DNA of 58,091 nucleotides, taken from contig CALHKP010000042.1 of assembly GCA_938034165.1 (NCBI GenBank), forward strand, positions 1 to 58,091, in the 5' to 3' direction. Both the position numbers and the translations under genes were made by a program. Numbering within the stretch: position 1 is the stretch's first letter; the number at the start of each line of letters is the position of its first letter. The stretch comes from an uncultured Clostridia bacterium (lineage in GTDB: Bacteria > Bacillota > Clostridia > Peptostreptococcales > Anaerovoracaceae). The notes beneath the pieces were generated by a model. The model did not search any database, was not told where the DNA came from, and was given only the letters and a program-made list of their open reading frames with translations. This document shows positions 31,064-39,415 of the stretch, piece after piece.

Positions 31064-31954
31064 CTATTCTCCCAGGAATTCTTTTCTTATGCATCTTCCT
31101 GTCTTGGTTGCGGCTATGCCGCCCAGTCCTGTTTCTCTCAAGTCTTTATCCAGAGATCTTCCTACTTCTCCCATTGCACATACCACCTCATCAAAGGGCA
31201 CTATGGATTTGACTCCTGCCATTGCAAGGTCTGCTGCCATCATTGTATTCATCACCCCGGAGGCATTTCTGAAGGCACATGGAAACTGTACAAGCCCTGC
31301 AACAGGGTCGCAGACAAGTCCCAAAACATTAATAAGAGTTATGCTTGCCGCATGAAGGCACATCTCCACGCTTCCGCCTCTCATCTCCACAAGTGCCGCC
31401 GCTGCCATTGCTGCCGCCGCACCGCATTCTGCCTGACATCCACCTTCCGCACCTGCAAAAGTTGCATATTTTGCTATCATCTGACCAATTCCGATAGCTG
31501 TCAGAAATCCGTTCTGAAGTTCTTCTGCCGTAAGGTCATAATACTCCTTTGCCGAAACACACACCGCAGGCATTATTCCCGCAGAACCGGCTGTTGGAGA
31601 AGCTACGATTTTTCCCATCTGGCTGTTAACCTCGCTGGTGGAAAAAGCCATAGCCATGGATTTCATCAAAAAATCCCCTACAATAGGTTGCTTTTTCTTA
31701 TCTTCAAATTCTGCATTTGCATAATCAAAGCATTTCTTTGCAAACCCGTCAGCCATGGCAAATCTGCTGACACCTTCTTTTTCTAGGTATTCTTTTGCAG
31801 AAGTTTCCATTACTTCAAATATTTCATCTATGTTTTTTCGAATCTCTTCTTCCGAAAGATGGGATATTTTGTTCTCTTCTTCTATAACTATATCATATAT
31901 CCTTATGCCCTTTTCTTCGCATACTGATATTATCTCTTTTGCTGTATTTAGCAT
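31064..31954 (-). CDS. sdaAA: L-serine dehydratase, iron-sulfur-dependent, alpha subunit
   Basis: 296 residues. It deaminates L-serine to pyruvate and ammonia with a 4Fe-4S cluster. Landmarks: SPTAGSAGIMPAV (about 122-134), AEGGCQAECGAA with one cluster Cys region, and VLGLVCDPVAGLVQFPC carrying two further cluster cysteines, followed by RNASGVMNTMMAADLAMAG. The start lies 5 bp after sdaAB with GGAG in the preceding coding sequence. This is the last gene of an eight-gene run. A two-subunit oxygen-sensitive enzyme fits an anaerobic amino-acid fermenter. Confidence 0.95.
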   Translation of the reverse strand: MLNTAKEIISVCEEKGIRIYDIVIEEENKISHLSEEEIRKNIDEIFEVMETSAKEYLEKEGVSRFAMADGFAKKCFDYANAEFEDKKKQPIVGDFLMKSMAMAFSTSEVNSQMGKIVASPTAGSAGIMPAVCVSAKEYYDLTAEELQNGFLTAIGIGQMIAKYATFAGAEGGCQAECGAAAAMAAAALVEMRGGSVEMCLHAASITLINVLGLVCDPVAGLVQFPCAFRNASGVMNTMMAADLAMAGVKSIVPFDEVVCAMGEVGRSLDKDLRETGLGGIAATKTGRCIRKEFLGE

Positions 31955-31959
31955 TCTTC

Positions 31960-32628
31960 CTAAACTCCTATATACTTTGCTGTTATGAATCTGTCCGCCT
32001 CAAGAATAGCATTTCTGACAAAATCCGAAACATCTTTGTTTACTTCTATTGTAAGGGTAACGATATTTGTCAAAGGATTCTTGTTCGTATTGATTGACTC
32101 TATGCTGTATCTGTTTCCCGAAAGAATCGAAGACACGTAAGCAATAACACCTTCCTGTTCTTCGTACTGTAATAGTATCGTAGGAAAAAGTCCTCTGAAC
32201 TCAAGGTCTATTCCGTTTACATTGCATATTACAATGGAGCCTCCGCCTATGGATGAGCCAATAACGTATTCGTCAGACTTATCTTCGAAATGAAAGATTA
32301 TCTTCACTGAGTTAGGGTGATATTTTTCACCCAAATCCGTCGTAGTTATTCTGTAGCTCAGGTGTTTTTCTTCTGCAAGCTCCGGAGAATTTCTCAGTCT
32401 GTCATCGTCAGGTTGAAATCCCATAATTCCACCCAGCAAAGCTTTGTCGGTTCCATGACCCTTGTATGTGTGAGCAAAGGATCCATGAAGACAAAATTCT
32501 ACAGATGTATAATCATCGCCGCATATTTTCCTTGCGGCATTTGCAATTCTGCAGGCACCCGCCGTATGTGAGCTGGAAGGTCCTACCATAATAGGTCCCA
32601 AAACTTCAAAAGCGCTGTATTCTGCCAT
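31960..32628 (-). CDS. sdaAB: L-serine dehydratase, iron-sulfur-dependent, beta subunit
   Basis: 222 residues. The N-terminal domain carries the family signature VLGPIMVGPSSSHTAGACRIAN (residues 9-30), HGSFAHTYKGHGTDKALLGGIMGF and IGGGSIVI. The C-terminal ACT domain (about 150-222; EEQEGVIAYVSSILSGNRYSIESIN) is the usual regulatory module in this family. It acts with the alpha subunit encoded immediately downstream. GGAGGAGA precedes the ATG, 11 bp after the kinase gene. Confidence 0.95.
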   Translation of the reverse strand: MAEYSAFEVLGPIMVGPSSSHTAGACRIANAARKICGDDYTSVEFCLHGSFAHTYKGHGTDKALLGGIMGFQPDDDRLRNSPELAEEKHLSYRITTTDLGEKYHPNSVKIIFHFEDKSDEYVIGSSIGGGSIVICNVNGIDLEFRGLFPTILLQYEEQEGVIAYVSSILSGNRYSIESINTNKNPLTNIVTLTIEVNKDVSDFVRNAILEADRFITAKYIGV

Positions 32629-32639
32629 GTGTTCTCCTC

Positions 32640-33164
32640 CTATATTTCCATATTTTCTATAGTATTAACTATGGCAGTTACAACCTCTTCCACAGTCATT
32701 CCGTCTGTTTCTATCACAACATCGCTTCTCTCTTCGTACAGAGGAATTCTCTCATTATACAGGTCTTCCAGAGTCTGCCCCTTTTCCAAAGTAACTCCTC
32801 TTGTTTTTATATTGTTAAGTCTCGTAAGCACTGTATCGAGAGAAACTTTTATATATATTACGATTCCGTTTTCTTTGAACTTTTCTATTGCCTTTTCAAA
32901 ATATATTGCGCTTCCGCCTGTAGCGATAACCATATTCTTCTCTTCGTATGAGAGAAGCACACCTTCTTCTATCTTGTGAAAGTATTCGTTTCCTGACTCG
33001 TTAATTATCTCCTGAAGAGTCTTCTGCTCTTGCTGCTGTATAAGTATGTCAGTATCAACAAATCCCTTGTTCATAGTCTTTGCAAGAATTACACCCACTG
33101 TGCTCTTTCCACAGGAAGGCATCCCCACAAGTATTATATTCTTTTGGCTCATTGCAGAATCCAT
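32640..33164 (-). CDS. Shikimate kinase-like P-loop kinase with altered substrate site
   Basis: 174 residues. The overall match is to the AroK family: P-loop GMPSCGKST (14-22), DTD (37-39) and an ERIPLYE helix. But three shikimate-contacting features differ. The FR motif of AroK is replaced by YFHKIEE, the GGG glycine loop reads ATGGSAI, and the DRPL lid reads TRGVTLEKGQTL. The aromatic locus already has an intact shikimate kinase in the AroE-AroK fusion. So this protein probably phosphorylates something else, or is a relaxed paralogue. AGGAG lies upstream of the ATG. It sits between a CpXC protein and the serine dehydratase genes. Confidence 0.75.
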   Translation of the reverse strand: MDSAMSQKNIILVGMPSCGKSTVGVILAKTMNKGFVDTDILIQQQEQKTLQEIINESGNEYFHKIEEGVLLSYEEKNMVIATGGSAIYFEKAIEKFKENGIVIYIKVSLDTVLTRLNNIKTRGVTLEKGQTLEDLYNERIPLYEERSDVVIETDGMTVEEVVTAIVNTIENMEI

Positions 33165-33165
33165 T

Positions 33166-33807
33166 TTATTCTCCTGTATATACTCGTTCTTCTATCCACT
33201 CTGTATCGACTTTTGCATATTTCCCCGGTGGGATTTCCAGCTCGTCTCTGTAGCCTTCCAGCTCCTCATACATTTCCTCATTCAGAAGCACTGTAAGCTG
33301 TTCCCCTTCTAGGCTCCCTGCTGCGTTCCATACAATAAAGCATTCGTCTTCGTCCGCATAATATATGAGATCGCTGCTCTTAATCTCAGGCCAGTCCTCA
33401 CTGAGTTGCTGGGCAAGAACAACCTTGTAAAGCTCGATGATTCTGTCATCCCTGTTTCTGTCAAAGATCATTATCTTCTCAATCAATTCGCCACTTGTTT
33501 CAACAAGTCTAAAAATCGCTTCTTTGTCGATTGCCTCTTCCGGAATCTCCAGACTGTTAAGGTCCTCAAGAACGCTGCCGTCAAAGTCCGGTGACAGATA
33601 TATATTCAATTTCTTGTCAGGGTCAATATAGACCATCTGATATTCAATCAAAGTTTCGTCGCCACATTTCGGACATTTTACAAGGAAGAATCTTCCGTCC
33701 AAAATCTTTTCCTTGAATTCCGGCATCTCTGATATGTCAACGAACTCATTTAGGTTCAATACAATTGTTTCATCGCAATTTTTGCAGTTTATTTTTACAT
33801 TATTCAT
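33166..33807 (-). CDS. CpXC domain protein
   Basis: 213 residues from the ATG of MNNVKINCKNC, with GAGGTCGAAA upstream inside scpB. Two CxxC pairs, CKNC near residue 8 and CPKC near 45, form the N-terminal zinc-ribbon-like CpXC domain; the QMVYIDPDKK segment follows. The C-terminal 130 residues are acidic and helical, without a recognised motif. The family has no established function. It overlaps the end of scpB by 8 bp, so translation is coupled to the condensin subunit genes, but no link to chromosome segregation is known. Confidence 0.75.
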   Translation of the reverse strand: MNNVKINCKNCDETIVLNLNEFVDISEMPEFKEKILDGRFFLVKCPKCGDETLIEYQMVYIDPDKKLNIYLSPDFDGSVLEDLNSLEIPEEAIDKEAIFRLVETSGELIEKIMIFDRNRDDRIIELYKVVLAQQLSEDWPEIKSSDLIYYADEDECFIVWNAAGSLEGEQLTVLLNEEMYEELEGYRDELEIPPGKYAKVDTEWIEERVYTGE

Positions 33808-34396
33808 TTTCGACCTCTTTTCCGACATCTTCAATACTTATCTGACCTTCATAAACATCCTCGCTGTCTGTGACAATGCTTGCAAGATCGTTAATTTCCG
33901 GCATCTGTGACAGTGACTCGAAGCCAAACTGCTTCAGGAACATATCTGTGGTTCCATACAAAATAGGCCTACCTACACCTTCGGATCGTCCCTTCTCGCA
34001 AATAAGGTCCTTGTTCTTAAGACCTTCTATGACTCTGTCGCACTTGATACCTCTTATGGCATCTATTTCGGATTTTGCCACAGGCTGTTTGTATGCTATT
34101 ATGGCAAGAACCTCCAGTGCTGACTGAGACAGTTTTTTCACCTTGACAGGTGTGCACAGTTTTTCTATAAAAGGGGCGTTCTCAGGTCTTGTTACAAACT
34201 GATAACCTTTGCCTACCCTTCTTATTATTATTCCACGAGCCTCCTGTTCATACTCGGACTGAAGCTCAAGAAGATAGTTTTCGGCATCTTCTTTTGAGAC
34301 GTTGCATGTTTCCGCAATCATTCTGATATCCAGGGGTTCTCCCCATACATACATCATGGATTCGATTGCAGACTTAATTGATTTTTTACTATTCAA
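33800..34396 (-). CDS. scpB: Segregation and condensation protein B
   Basis: 198 residues from a TTG at 34396, preferred because GGAGAGGAGGAAG lies just upstream and the product then begins MNSKKSIKSAIESMMYVWGEPL as in other ScpB proteins; an ATG at 34432 would add 12 atypical residues. Two winged-helix domains are evident, the second around KKLSQSALEVLAIIAYKQPVAKSEIDAIRG and GRPILYGTTDMFLKQFGF. ScpB binds ScpA and the SMC ATPase to form bacterial condensin. The gene overlaps scpA by 8 bp. Confidence 0.94.
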   Translation of the reverse strand: MNSKKSIKSAIESMMYVWGEPLDIRMIAETCNVSKEDAENYLLELQSEYEQEARGIIIRRVGKGYQFVTRPENAPFIEKLCTPVKVKKLSQSALEVLAIIAYKQPVAKSEIDAIRGIKCDRVIEGLKNKDLICEKGRSEGVGRPILYGTTDMFLKQFGFESLSQMPEINDLASIVTDSEDVYEGQISIEDVGKEVENE

Positions 34397-35171
34397 CTTC
34401 TTCCTCCTCTCCGAGGGGCTCTGTGCTGTCATTTACAGCAGTATCTATCATTATATCCCCATACAGATATTCCTGATTTGCATCAACTATATTATTTCTC
34501 ATCATCTGAAGCAGCGACGAAAATGTTACGACAACATCGTAATTGTCATCCGGATTAGGTATGAGTTTTTTCATGTTGAGGCTGTCGAAGCCACTGTTAA
34601 AGGCTTTGATAAGTGCTTCTTTCATATAGGAAATTCTCATTTCCATAGTCGCTTTGTCACGTTTTCTTCTGACATAGTGACTTCTGACTTCGTCTTCTCT
34701 TTTCTTTTTGCTCAAAAATAGTTCAAATGCTTTTGCGAATTTTACTATGTCAAGGTTAAGAAGTTCGTCGGGATTTTCCACATATTCGGATATATCCTCC
34801 TGAGGTTTCTCGTACATAAGCGAGGCCTCTTCCCGGCATTCTTTGAGAAGATTAGCGCATTCCTTAAATTGCTTGTATTCGATAATACGTTCCACCAGCC
34901 GGCTCCGCGGATCCTCGACAGTCGTTTCCCCTATTTCTACTGTCCTTGGAAGTATCATCTTGGATTTGATATCCAGAAGGGTTGCGGCCAGCACCATAAA
35001 CTCGGAAGCCACATTGAAGTCCATTTTCTTCATGTCCCTTATATATTCCAGATACTGCTCGGTAATCTGCGAAATCTGTATATCGTAAATATTCATTTTT
35101 GAGTTTTCTATCAGATAGACCAGAAGATCAAAAGGACCTTCAAACAAAGGTAATTTCACCTTATAGCTCAT
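34389..35171 (-). CDS. scpA: Segregation and condensation protein A
   Basis: 260 residues from ATG 35171 (MSYKVKLPLFEGPFDLLVYLIENSK), with AAGGGG about 11 bp upstream; a TTG three codons earlier is less likely. This is the kleisin subunit of SMC condensin. The N-terminal FEGPFDLLLHLI-like motif, the DIQISQITEQYLEYI helix and VLAATLLDIKSKMILPR are classic. The C-terminal winged helix runs from about 180 (KEALIKAFNSGFDS). Its C-terminus is acidic (GEEEEVE). Confidence 0.95.
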   Translation of the reverse strand: MSYKVKLPLFEGPFDLLVYLIENSKMNIYDIQISQITEQYLEYIRDMKKMDFNVASEFMVLAATLLDIKSKMILPRTVEIGETTVEDPRSRLVERIIEYKQFKECANLLKECREEASLMYEKPQEDISEYVENPDELLNLDIVKFAKAFELFLSKKKREDEVRSHYVRRKRDKATMEMRISYMKEALIKAFNSGFDSLNMKKLIPNPDDNYDVVVTFSSLLQMMRNNIVDANQEYLYGDIMIDTAVNDSTEPLGEEEEVE

Positions 35172-35201
35172 TTTTTGCAATACCCCTTCTTACTGATTTA
35201 A

Positions 35202-36143
35202 TCAGTTTTCATCCATGTGCAAAGCAGCTTCGGCAGCCGCTGTTTCTTTTTCGAATTTTGCAAGATTGTAGTTGTAGAAAAGAAGTCCTGTAACTACTAC
35301 CGCACATCCTATAATCTCTATCTGAGTCGGTGTCTGCCCAAGGAAAATCACGCCCTGCAGAATTGCCATAACGGCCTCTCCGGATTCCCACGTAGAAACA
35401 TACAGAGAATCCACGTGACCCAGGCACAGGTTAAATACTGCGTGAGCTCCAATCTGACATACGAGAGTAAGTCCAACAATGAGGATGTAATCTCGTGTTG
35501 AATATCCAAAGAAGTCTGTTCCTGTGGTTATCATTCCTACTGCGAAGCAGAACCAGCATCCAAAGAACACCAGAAATACATATGTGCTTCCGCTTACTTC
35601 TTTTCTCACTTCGTTTCCGATTGTGAAGTAAAGTCCCATAAACATAGCTGCAAGGAATGCCAGAATATCACCCTTAAGGTCATCCGGTGAAATCGCCTTG
35701 TAATCAAAGCCTGCAACCATAGCACCTCCGAGAAGTGCAAGCATAATTCCCATTACCGCTCTTATAGAAACCTTTCTTCTGAAGATAAATACAGTAACAA
35801 CAAGTACAATCAGCGGATGCAGCGCTGCAAGAGTTGATGCACTTGCTATATCGGTAAATTTAACTGCATTGAACCACGTATAGAAGTGAGCAAAGAGGAA
35901 AAATCCCGATATGAATGCCCACATATAGCTCTTCTTTGAAATGGTTTTCATTTCTTCTCTGTTATTCATCAGTGCAGGTATTGCGAAAAACGGCATACCT
36001 AAAGTAAGTCTCCAAAATCCGATTGCCATGGAAGGTGCCTGGATTGCACTTCCGAAAATCCCGGATGATGAACCTGCTATTACTGCAAATACAACGATTA
36101 TTTTAACGTATTTTTCTATAAAACTCTTTTTTTCTTTTGACAT
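35202..36143 (-). CDS. EamA/DMT family transporter
   Basis: 313 residues with about ten hydrophobic helices in two repeated EamA halves (residues 15-140 and 160-300). The first half contains SAIQAPSMAIGFWRLTLGMPFFA and the FTDIASASTLAALHPLIVLVVTVF helix; the second has VYVSTWESGEAVMAILQGVIFLGQTPTQIEIIG. Such proteins export or import metabolites such as amino acids, purines or sugars. AGGAG precedes the ATG, 11 bp after mtnA. Co-transcription with mtnA might hint at a methylthioribose-related or amino acid substrate, but this is weak inference. Confidence 0.88.
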   Translation of the reverse strand: MSKEKKSFIEKYVKIIVVFAVIAGSSSGIFGSAIQAPSMAIGFWRLTLGMPFFAIPALMNNREEMKTISKKSYMWAFISGFFLFAHFYTWFNAVKFTDIASASTLAALHPLIVLVVTVFIFRRKVSIRAVMGIMLALLGGAMVAGFDYKAISPDDLKGDILAFLAAMFMGLYFTIGNEVRKEVSGSTYVFLVFFGCWFCFAVGMITTGTDFFGYSTRDYILIVGLTLVCQIGAHAVFNLCLGHVDSLYVSTWESGEAVMAILQGVIFLGQTPTQIEIIGCAVVVTGLLFYNYNLAKFEKETAAAEAALHMDEN

Positions 36144-36154
36144 GTTCTCTCCTG

Positions 36155-37201
36155 TTATTCGAATAACTTCCGCAAGTTCTCACTGTACGGAGGTCTTACT
36201 ATTCCTTTTTCTGTTATTACTGCTGTTATATACTTTGCAGCTGTAACATCGAATGACGGATTATATGTTTTGACACCCTCAGGGGCCATGTCTTTCTCGT
36301 ACCACATCTTGTAGATTTCTTCCCCGTCTCTCAGCTCGATATGTATATCGTCTCCTATCGGAGTATCCAAATCTATCGTTGATGTCGGAACATACATATA
36401 GAAAGGAATTCCATATTCCTTTGCAAGTATCGCAACTCCTGACGTTCCAATCTTGTTGGCTCCGTCACCATTTGCTGCCATTCTGTCACAGCCTACCACT
36501 ACGGCATCTATCCAGCCGTTTTTCATTACTATCGATGCCATGTTATCGCAAATAAGCGTTACATCGATTCCCGACTTGTGCAGCTCCCACGAAGTCAGTC
36601 TTGCCCCCTGCAAAAGGGGTCTTGTTTCATCAGCAAAGACTTTGAAGTCGTATCCCCTTTCGGCTCCCAGGTATATCGGCGCAAGGCATGTGCCGTACTT
36701 TGCTGTTGCTATTGTGCCTGCGTTGCAGTGAGTGAGAATTCCCATGCCCGGTTTAAGCAGAGAAAGTCCGTATTCCCCCATTGCCTTACACGCAGCTTCG
36801 TCTTCTTTTCTGATCTTTTCAGCTTCCTCAAACAAAATTTCTTTGGCTCTGTCTACGTCTTGAGGTTTTGTTTCCTCAAAGACTCTAACCATTCTTTTGA
36901 GAGCCCATGCAAGATTCACAGCTGTAGGTCTTGCAGTTACAAGATAATCAGCTGCTCTTTTCAGTTCTTTTTCAAATTCTTCAATAGAACCACTGAAGTC
37001 TCTCACAGCAACAAAGAGTCCGTAAGCTGCAGCCACACCTATAGCGGGTGCACCTCGAACTCTGAGAGCTTTGATGGCTTCCCAGACATCCTCTTTTGTT
37101 TCAGCTTCTATGTACTCCTCTGTTCCCGGAAGCTTGGTTTGATCCAAAACCAGCATTTTACCGTCGTCGTATCTGACCGGAGCAATATCAAAAATTTTCA
37201 T
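36155..37201 (-). CDS. mtnA: S-methyl-5-thioribose-1-phosphate isomerase
   Basis: 348 residues from the ATG of MKIFDIAPVRY, which follows AAGGTG by 7 bp; an upstream GTG lies on that site. It isomerises methylthioribose-1-phosphate to methylthioribulose-1-phosphate in methionine salvage. Motifs: RGAPAIGVAAAYGL (about 50-63), LTHCNAGTIATAKYGT with the catalytic Cys, and GCDRMAANGDGANKIGT with the catalytic Asp. The size and motifs fit MtnA rather than eIF2B. No mtnK or other salvage genes adjoin; anaerobes may use MtnA in a truncated or DHAP shunt. It opens the eight-gene minus-strand run. Confidence 0.92.
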   Translation of the reverse strand: MKIFDIAPVRYDDGKMLVLDQTKLPGTEEYIEAETKEDVWEAIKALRVRGAPAIGVAAAYGLFVAVRDFSGSIEEFEKELKRAADYLVTARPTAVNLAWALKRMVRVFEETKPQDVDRAKEILFEEAEKIRKEDEAACKAMGEYGLSLLKPGMGILTHCNAGTIATAKYGTCLAPIYLGAERGYDFKVFADETRPLLQGARLTSWELHKSGIDVTLICDNMASIVMKNGWIDAVVVGCDRMAANGDGANKIGTSGVAILAKEYGIPFYMYVPTSTIDLDTPIGDDIHIELRDGEEIYKMWYEKDMAPEGVKTYNPSFDVTAAKYITAVITEKGIVRPPYSENLRKLFE

Positions 37202-37351
37202 TTTTATCACCTTTTATTATCTTTTTTAGAAGTAAATCGTTTTTTTCATCACCTTTTTATACTGACAAAACCACTTGATAGCAAGTGTTCGCCAACTTAA
37301 TATGATATCATATAACCCTTTATTTAGCAAGGTTTCTGAGCATCTTACCCC

Positions 37352-37380
37352 TTGTTACCATAAAAATTTTGCTATATAAT
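37352..37380 (+). promoter_or_regulatory. Sigma-A promoter of the AEC transporter gene
   Basis: TTGTTA (37352-37357), 17-bp spacer, TATAAT (37375-37380). Confidence 0.65.
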
Positions 37381-37426
37381 AGTTGGTGATTTTGTTTAAG
37401 TGAAAAAAAGAATGGAGAATTAATTT

Positions 37427-38407
37427 ATGAATGTAGCATCAACAATCCTAAAACTGCTGATGGCAATGGCTCTCGGCTTTTATATGCGAAAGAAAGGTGT
37501 CATAGACCACAAGGCGAACCAGGCACTTTCGTTTATTGTAATCAACGCCGCAGCACCACTTCTTGCCATAACATCGGTAGAACACGCCGCCGGCGACAAG
37601 AGCTCACTTTTTAAGTTCATGGGCATCGGCATTCTGTTATATCTATTTCTTCCTTTTCTGGGCAAATTTGTTGCCAAAGCTCTCAGAGCACCAAAGGAAG
37701 ACGAAATTGTTTACGAAATGTCAATTATTTTTTCGAACAATGTATTCATGGGCTTTCCTGTTATATCTGCGATTTTCGGTCAAATTGCAATCTTTTACAG
37801 CTATATCTTCCACATAATGTTTAACTTTATGTATTATTCCTATGGAATACACCTGATAACAAAAGATAAACTCAGCGCTGCAGCCCTTGATTCCGACGGT
37901 AATCCGCTGCCGGGCACCGGCTCTGCAGAAAAAGAGAAGAGCCTGTCGGAAAAAATCAAGTCACTTAAAGGCTGCATCAACAACGGAACTATAGCTGCTT
38001 TGATCTCGCTAACAATGTTTCTGCTGGATCTACATCTTCCTCATGCAGTAAACGATGTTATGAACTTTATCGGAAATTTGGCAACGCCAATCTCTATGAT
38101 TTCCATCGGGGCTTCCATTGCATCTTATCCGCTGGCAAGCCTGTTCAGTGACAAGAAAATTATTTCCCTGATTCCCATAAGGCTTATTCTTATGCCGGCA
38201 ATCGGATATTTTCTGATGACATTTACCGGTTTTGATGGTATGCTCAGAGGTATAGTAACAGTAACATTGGGCATGCCTATTGCTTCTGTTGTTTCTATGG
38301 GATGCACAGAATACGACTGCCACGAAAAAGAAGCCTCAGCAGCAGTTGCAGCATCAACACTGCTTTCAATATTGACAATTCCTGTAATGATGCTACTGTT
38401 CAGCTAA
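37427..38407 (+). CDS. AEC (auxin efflux carrier) family transporter
   Basis: 326 residues with about ten membrane helices in two inverted groups, separated by a hydrophilic stretch at about 150-185 (KDKLSAAALDSDGNPLPGTGSAEKE). Family features are the early NQALSFIVINAAAPLLAI, the SIIFSNNVFMGFPVISAIFG motif and LATPISMISIGASIA. Bacterial members transport organic anions such as malate or amino acids. It has its own promoter and is followed 72 bp later by a PhzF-like gene, which may be co-transcribed. Substrate not predictable. Confidence 0.88.
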   Translation: MNVASTILKLLMAMALGFYMRKKGVIDHKANQALSFIVINAAAPLLAITSVEHAAGDKSSLFKFMGIGILLYLFLPFLGKFVAKALRAPKEDEIVYEMSIIFSNNVFMGFPVISAIFGQIAIFYSYIFHIMFNFMYYSYGIHLITKDKLSAAALDSDGNPLPGTGSAEKEKSLSEKIKSLKGCINNGTIAALISLTMFLLDLHLPHAVNDVMNFIGNLATPISMISIGASIASYPLASLFSDKKIISLIPIRLILMPAIGYFLMTFTGFDGMLRGIVTVTLGMPIASVVSMGCTEYDCHEKEASAAVAASTLLSILTIPVMMLLFS

Positions 38408-38479
38408 GATAATATAGTAAAAGGTTCCGCGCAAATGTTGCGCCACTCGACCTTTATCAACGAAAGGAGTTTGAAAACC

Positions 38480-39352
38480 ATGAAATTTTTTATTGCAGAT
38501 GCATTCACTGACACACTGTTTGGCGGAAATCCCGCAGGTGTTGTAATCCTTCCTGAAGGAGCAGATTTCCCTTCTGATGAAATCTGTGTAAAAACCGCTG
38601 CAGAGCTGAGATATTCAGAAACTGCATTCATCAAGCAGACAGGACCACTGGAGTTCAACATCAGATACTTCACACCAGCTGCAGAAGTTGACCTTTGCGG
38701 CCACGCAACAATCGCATCATTTTGCTGCCTTGCAGAAGCCGGTGTAATTCCAAAAACATGCACATGCATCAACAATACCCTTGCAGGTACTTTGAACATA
38801 GATGTAAAAGACGGCTTTGTCATGATGGACATGGCAACACCTCAGCTCATCTCAACAATCGAAGACAAAGATAAACTCAAGGAACTCTACGAAGTTATGG
38901 GTGCATCCGAAGATGACATGACAGATATCCTTCCGCAGCTGGTTTCCACAGGTCTTCCGGACATAATGCTTCCGCTGAAGTCCAAGGAAGTTTTGGACAA
39001 AATCGCTCCCGATATGAAAAAATTATCAAAGCTGTCAGAAGACTACGAAGTCGTAGGAGTTCACGCATACGCCCTTGCTGACGAAGATGGTGTAACTGCA
39101 TACTGTAGAAATTTTGCACCACTTTACGACATAGATGAAGAAGCCGCAACAGGCACATCCAACGGTGCTCTAACATATCACTTCTTCCTGAACGATATAA
39201 TTCCGGGTAAAGCGAAATGCAAAATGATCCAGGGTGAAGCCATGGGAAGACCTTCTGCAATTCTCTCCGACCTGAATGCAGACGGCGACAGTTGCTCAAT
39301 CAAAGTAGGCGGCAGCGCCAAGATACTGGCAGAAGGAAATATCAATCTGTAA
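38480..39352 (+). CDS. PhzF family isomerase-like protein
   Basis: 290 residues from ATG 38480, with AAAGGAG upstream; an earlier in-frame start lacks a site. The FTDTLFGGNPAGVVIL opening, the RYSETAFI motif with catalytic-type Glu47, and EVDLCGHATIA are hallmarks. The second half repeats the fold, with EEAATGTSNGALTYHFFL and GEAMGRPS. PhzF proteins isomerise trans-2,3-dihydro-3-hydroxyanthranilate in phenazine synthesis, but most relatives outside phenazine loci have unknown substrates. There is no phenazine cluster here, so the substrate is open. A terminator follows. Confidence 0.88.
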   Translation: MKFFIADAFTDTLFGGNPAGVVILPEGADFPSDEICVKTAAELRYSETAFIKQTGPLEFNIRYFTPAAEVDLCGHATIASFCCLAEAGVIPKTCTCINNTLAGTLNIDVKDGFVMMDMATPQLISTIEDKDKLKELYEVMGASEDDMTDILPQLVSTGLPDIMLPLKSKEVLDKIAPDMKKLSKLSEDYEVVGVHAYALADEDGVTAYCRNFAPLYDIDEEAATGTSNGALTYHFFLNDIIPGKAKCKMIQGEAMGRPSAILSDLNADGDSCSIKVGGSAKILAEGNINL

Positions 39353-39366
39353 ATGTATTTTCTTTA

Positions 39367-39405
39367 AAAAAGAGACCCGGATTCAAATCCTGGTCTCTTT
39401 TTGTC
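39367..39405. terminator. Terminator, usable in both directions
   Basis: AAAAAGAGACC pairs with GGTCTCTTTTT around a 14-nt loop, with T-rich sequence to the right and A-rich sequence to the left; it separates the convergent phzF-like and P-ATPase genes. Confidence 0.8.
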
Positions 39406-39415
39406 TCTTTTTTTC

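Noticed and set aside
38480..39352. Phenazine biosynthesis gene
   Set aside because: PhzF-family enzymes are widespread outside phenazine pathways and no other phz gene is present.
39381..39400. tRNA T-arm-like sequence (GATTCAAATCC)
   Set aside because: It is the loop and stem of the terminator; no acceptor stem or anticodon arm is present.
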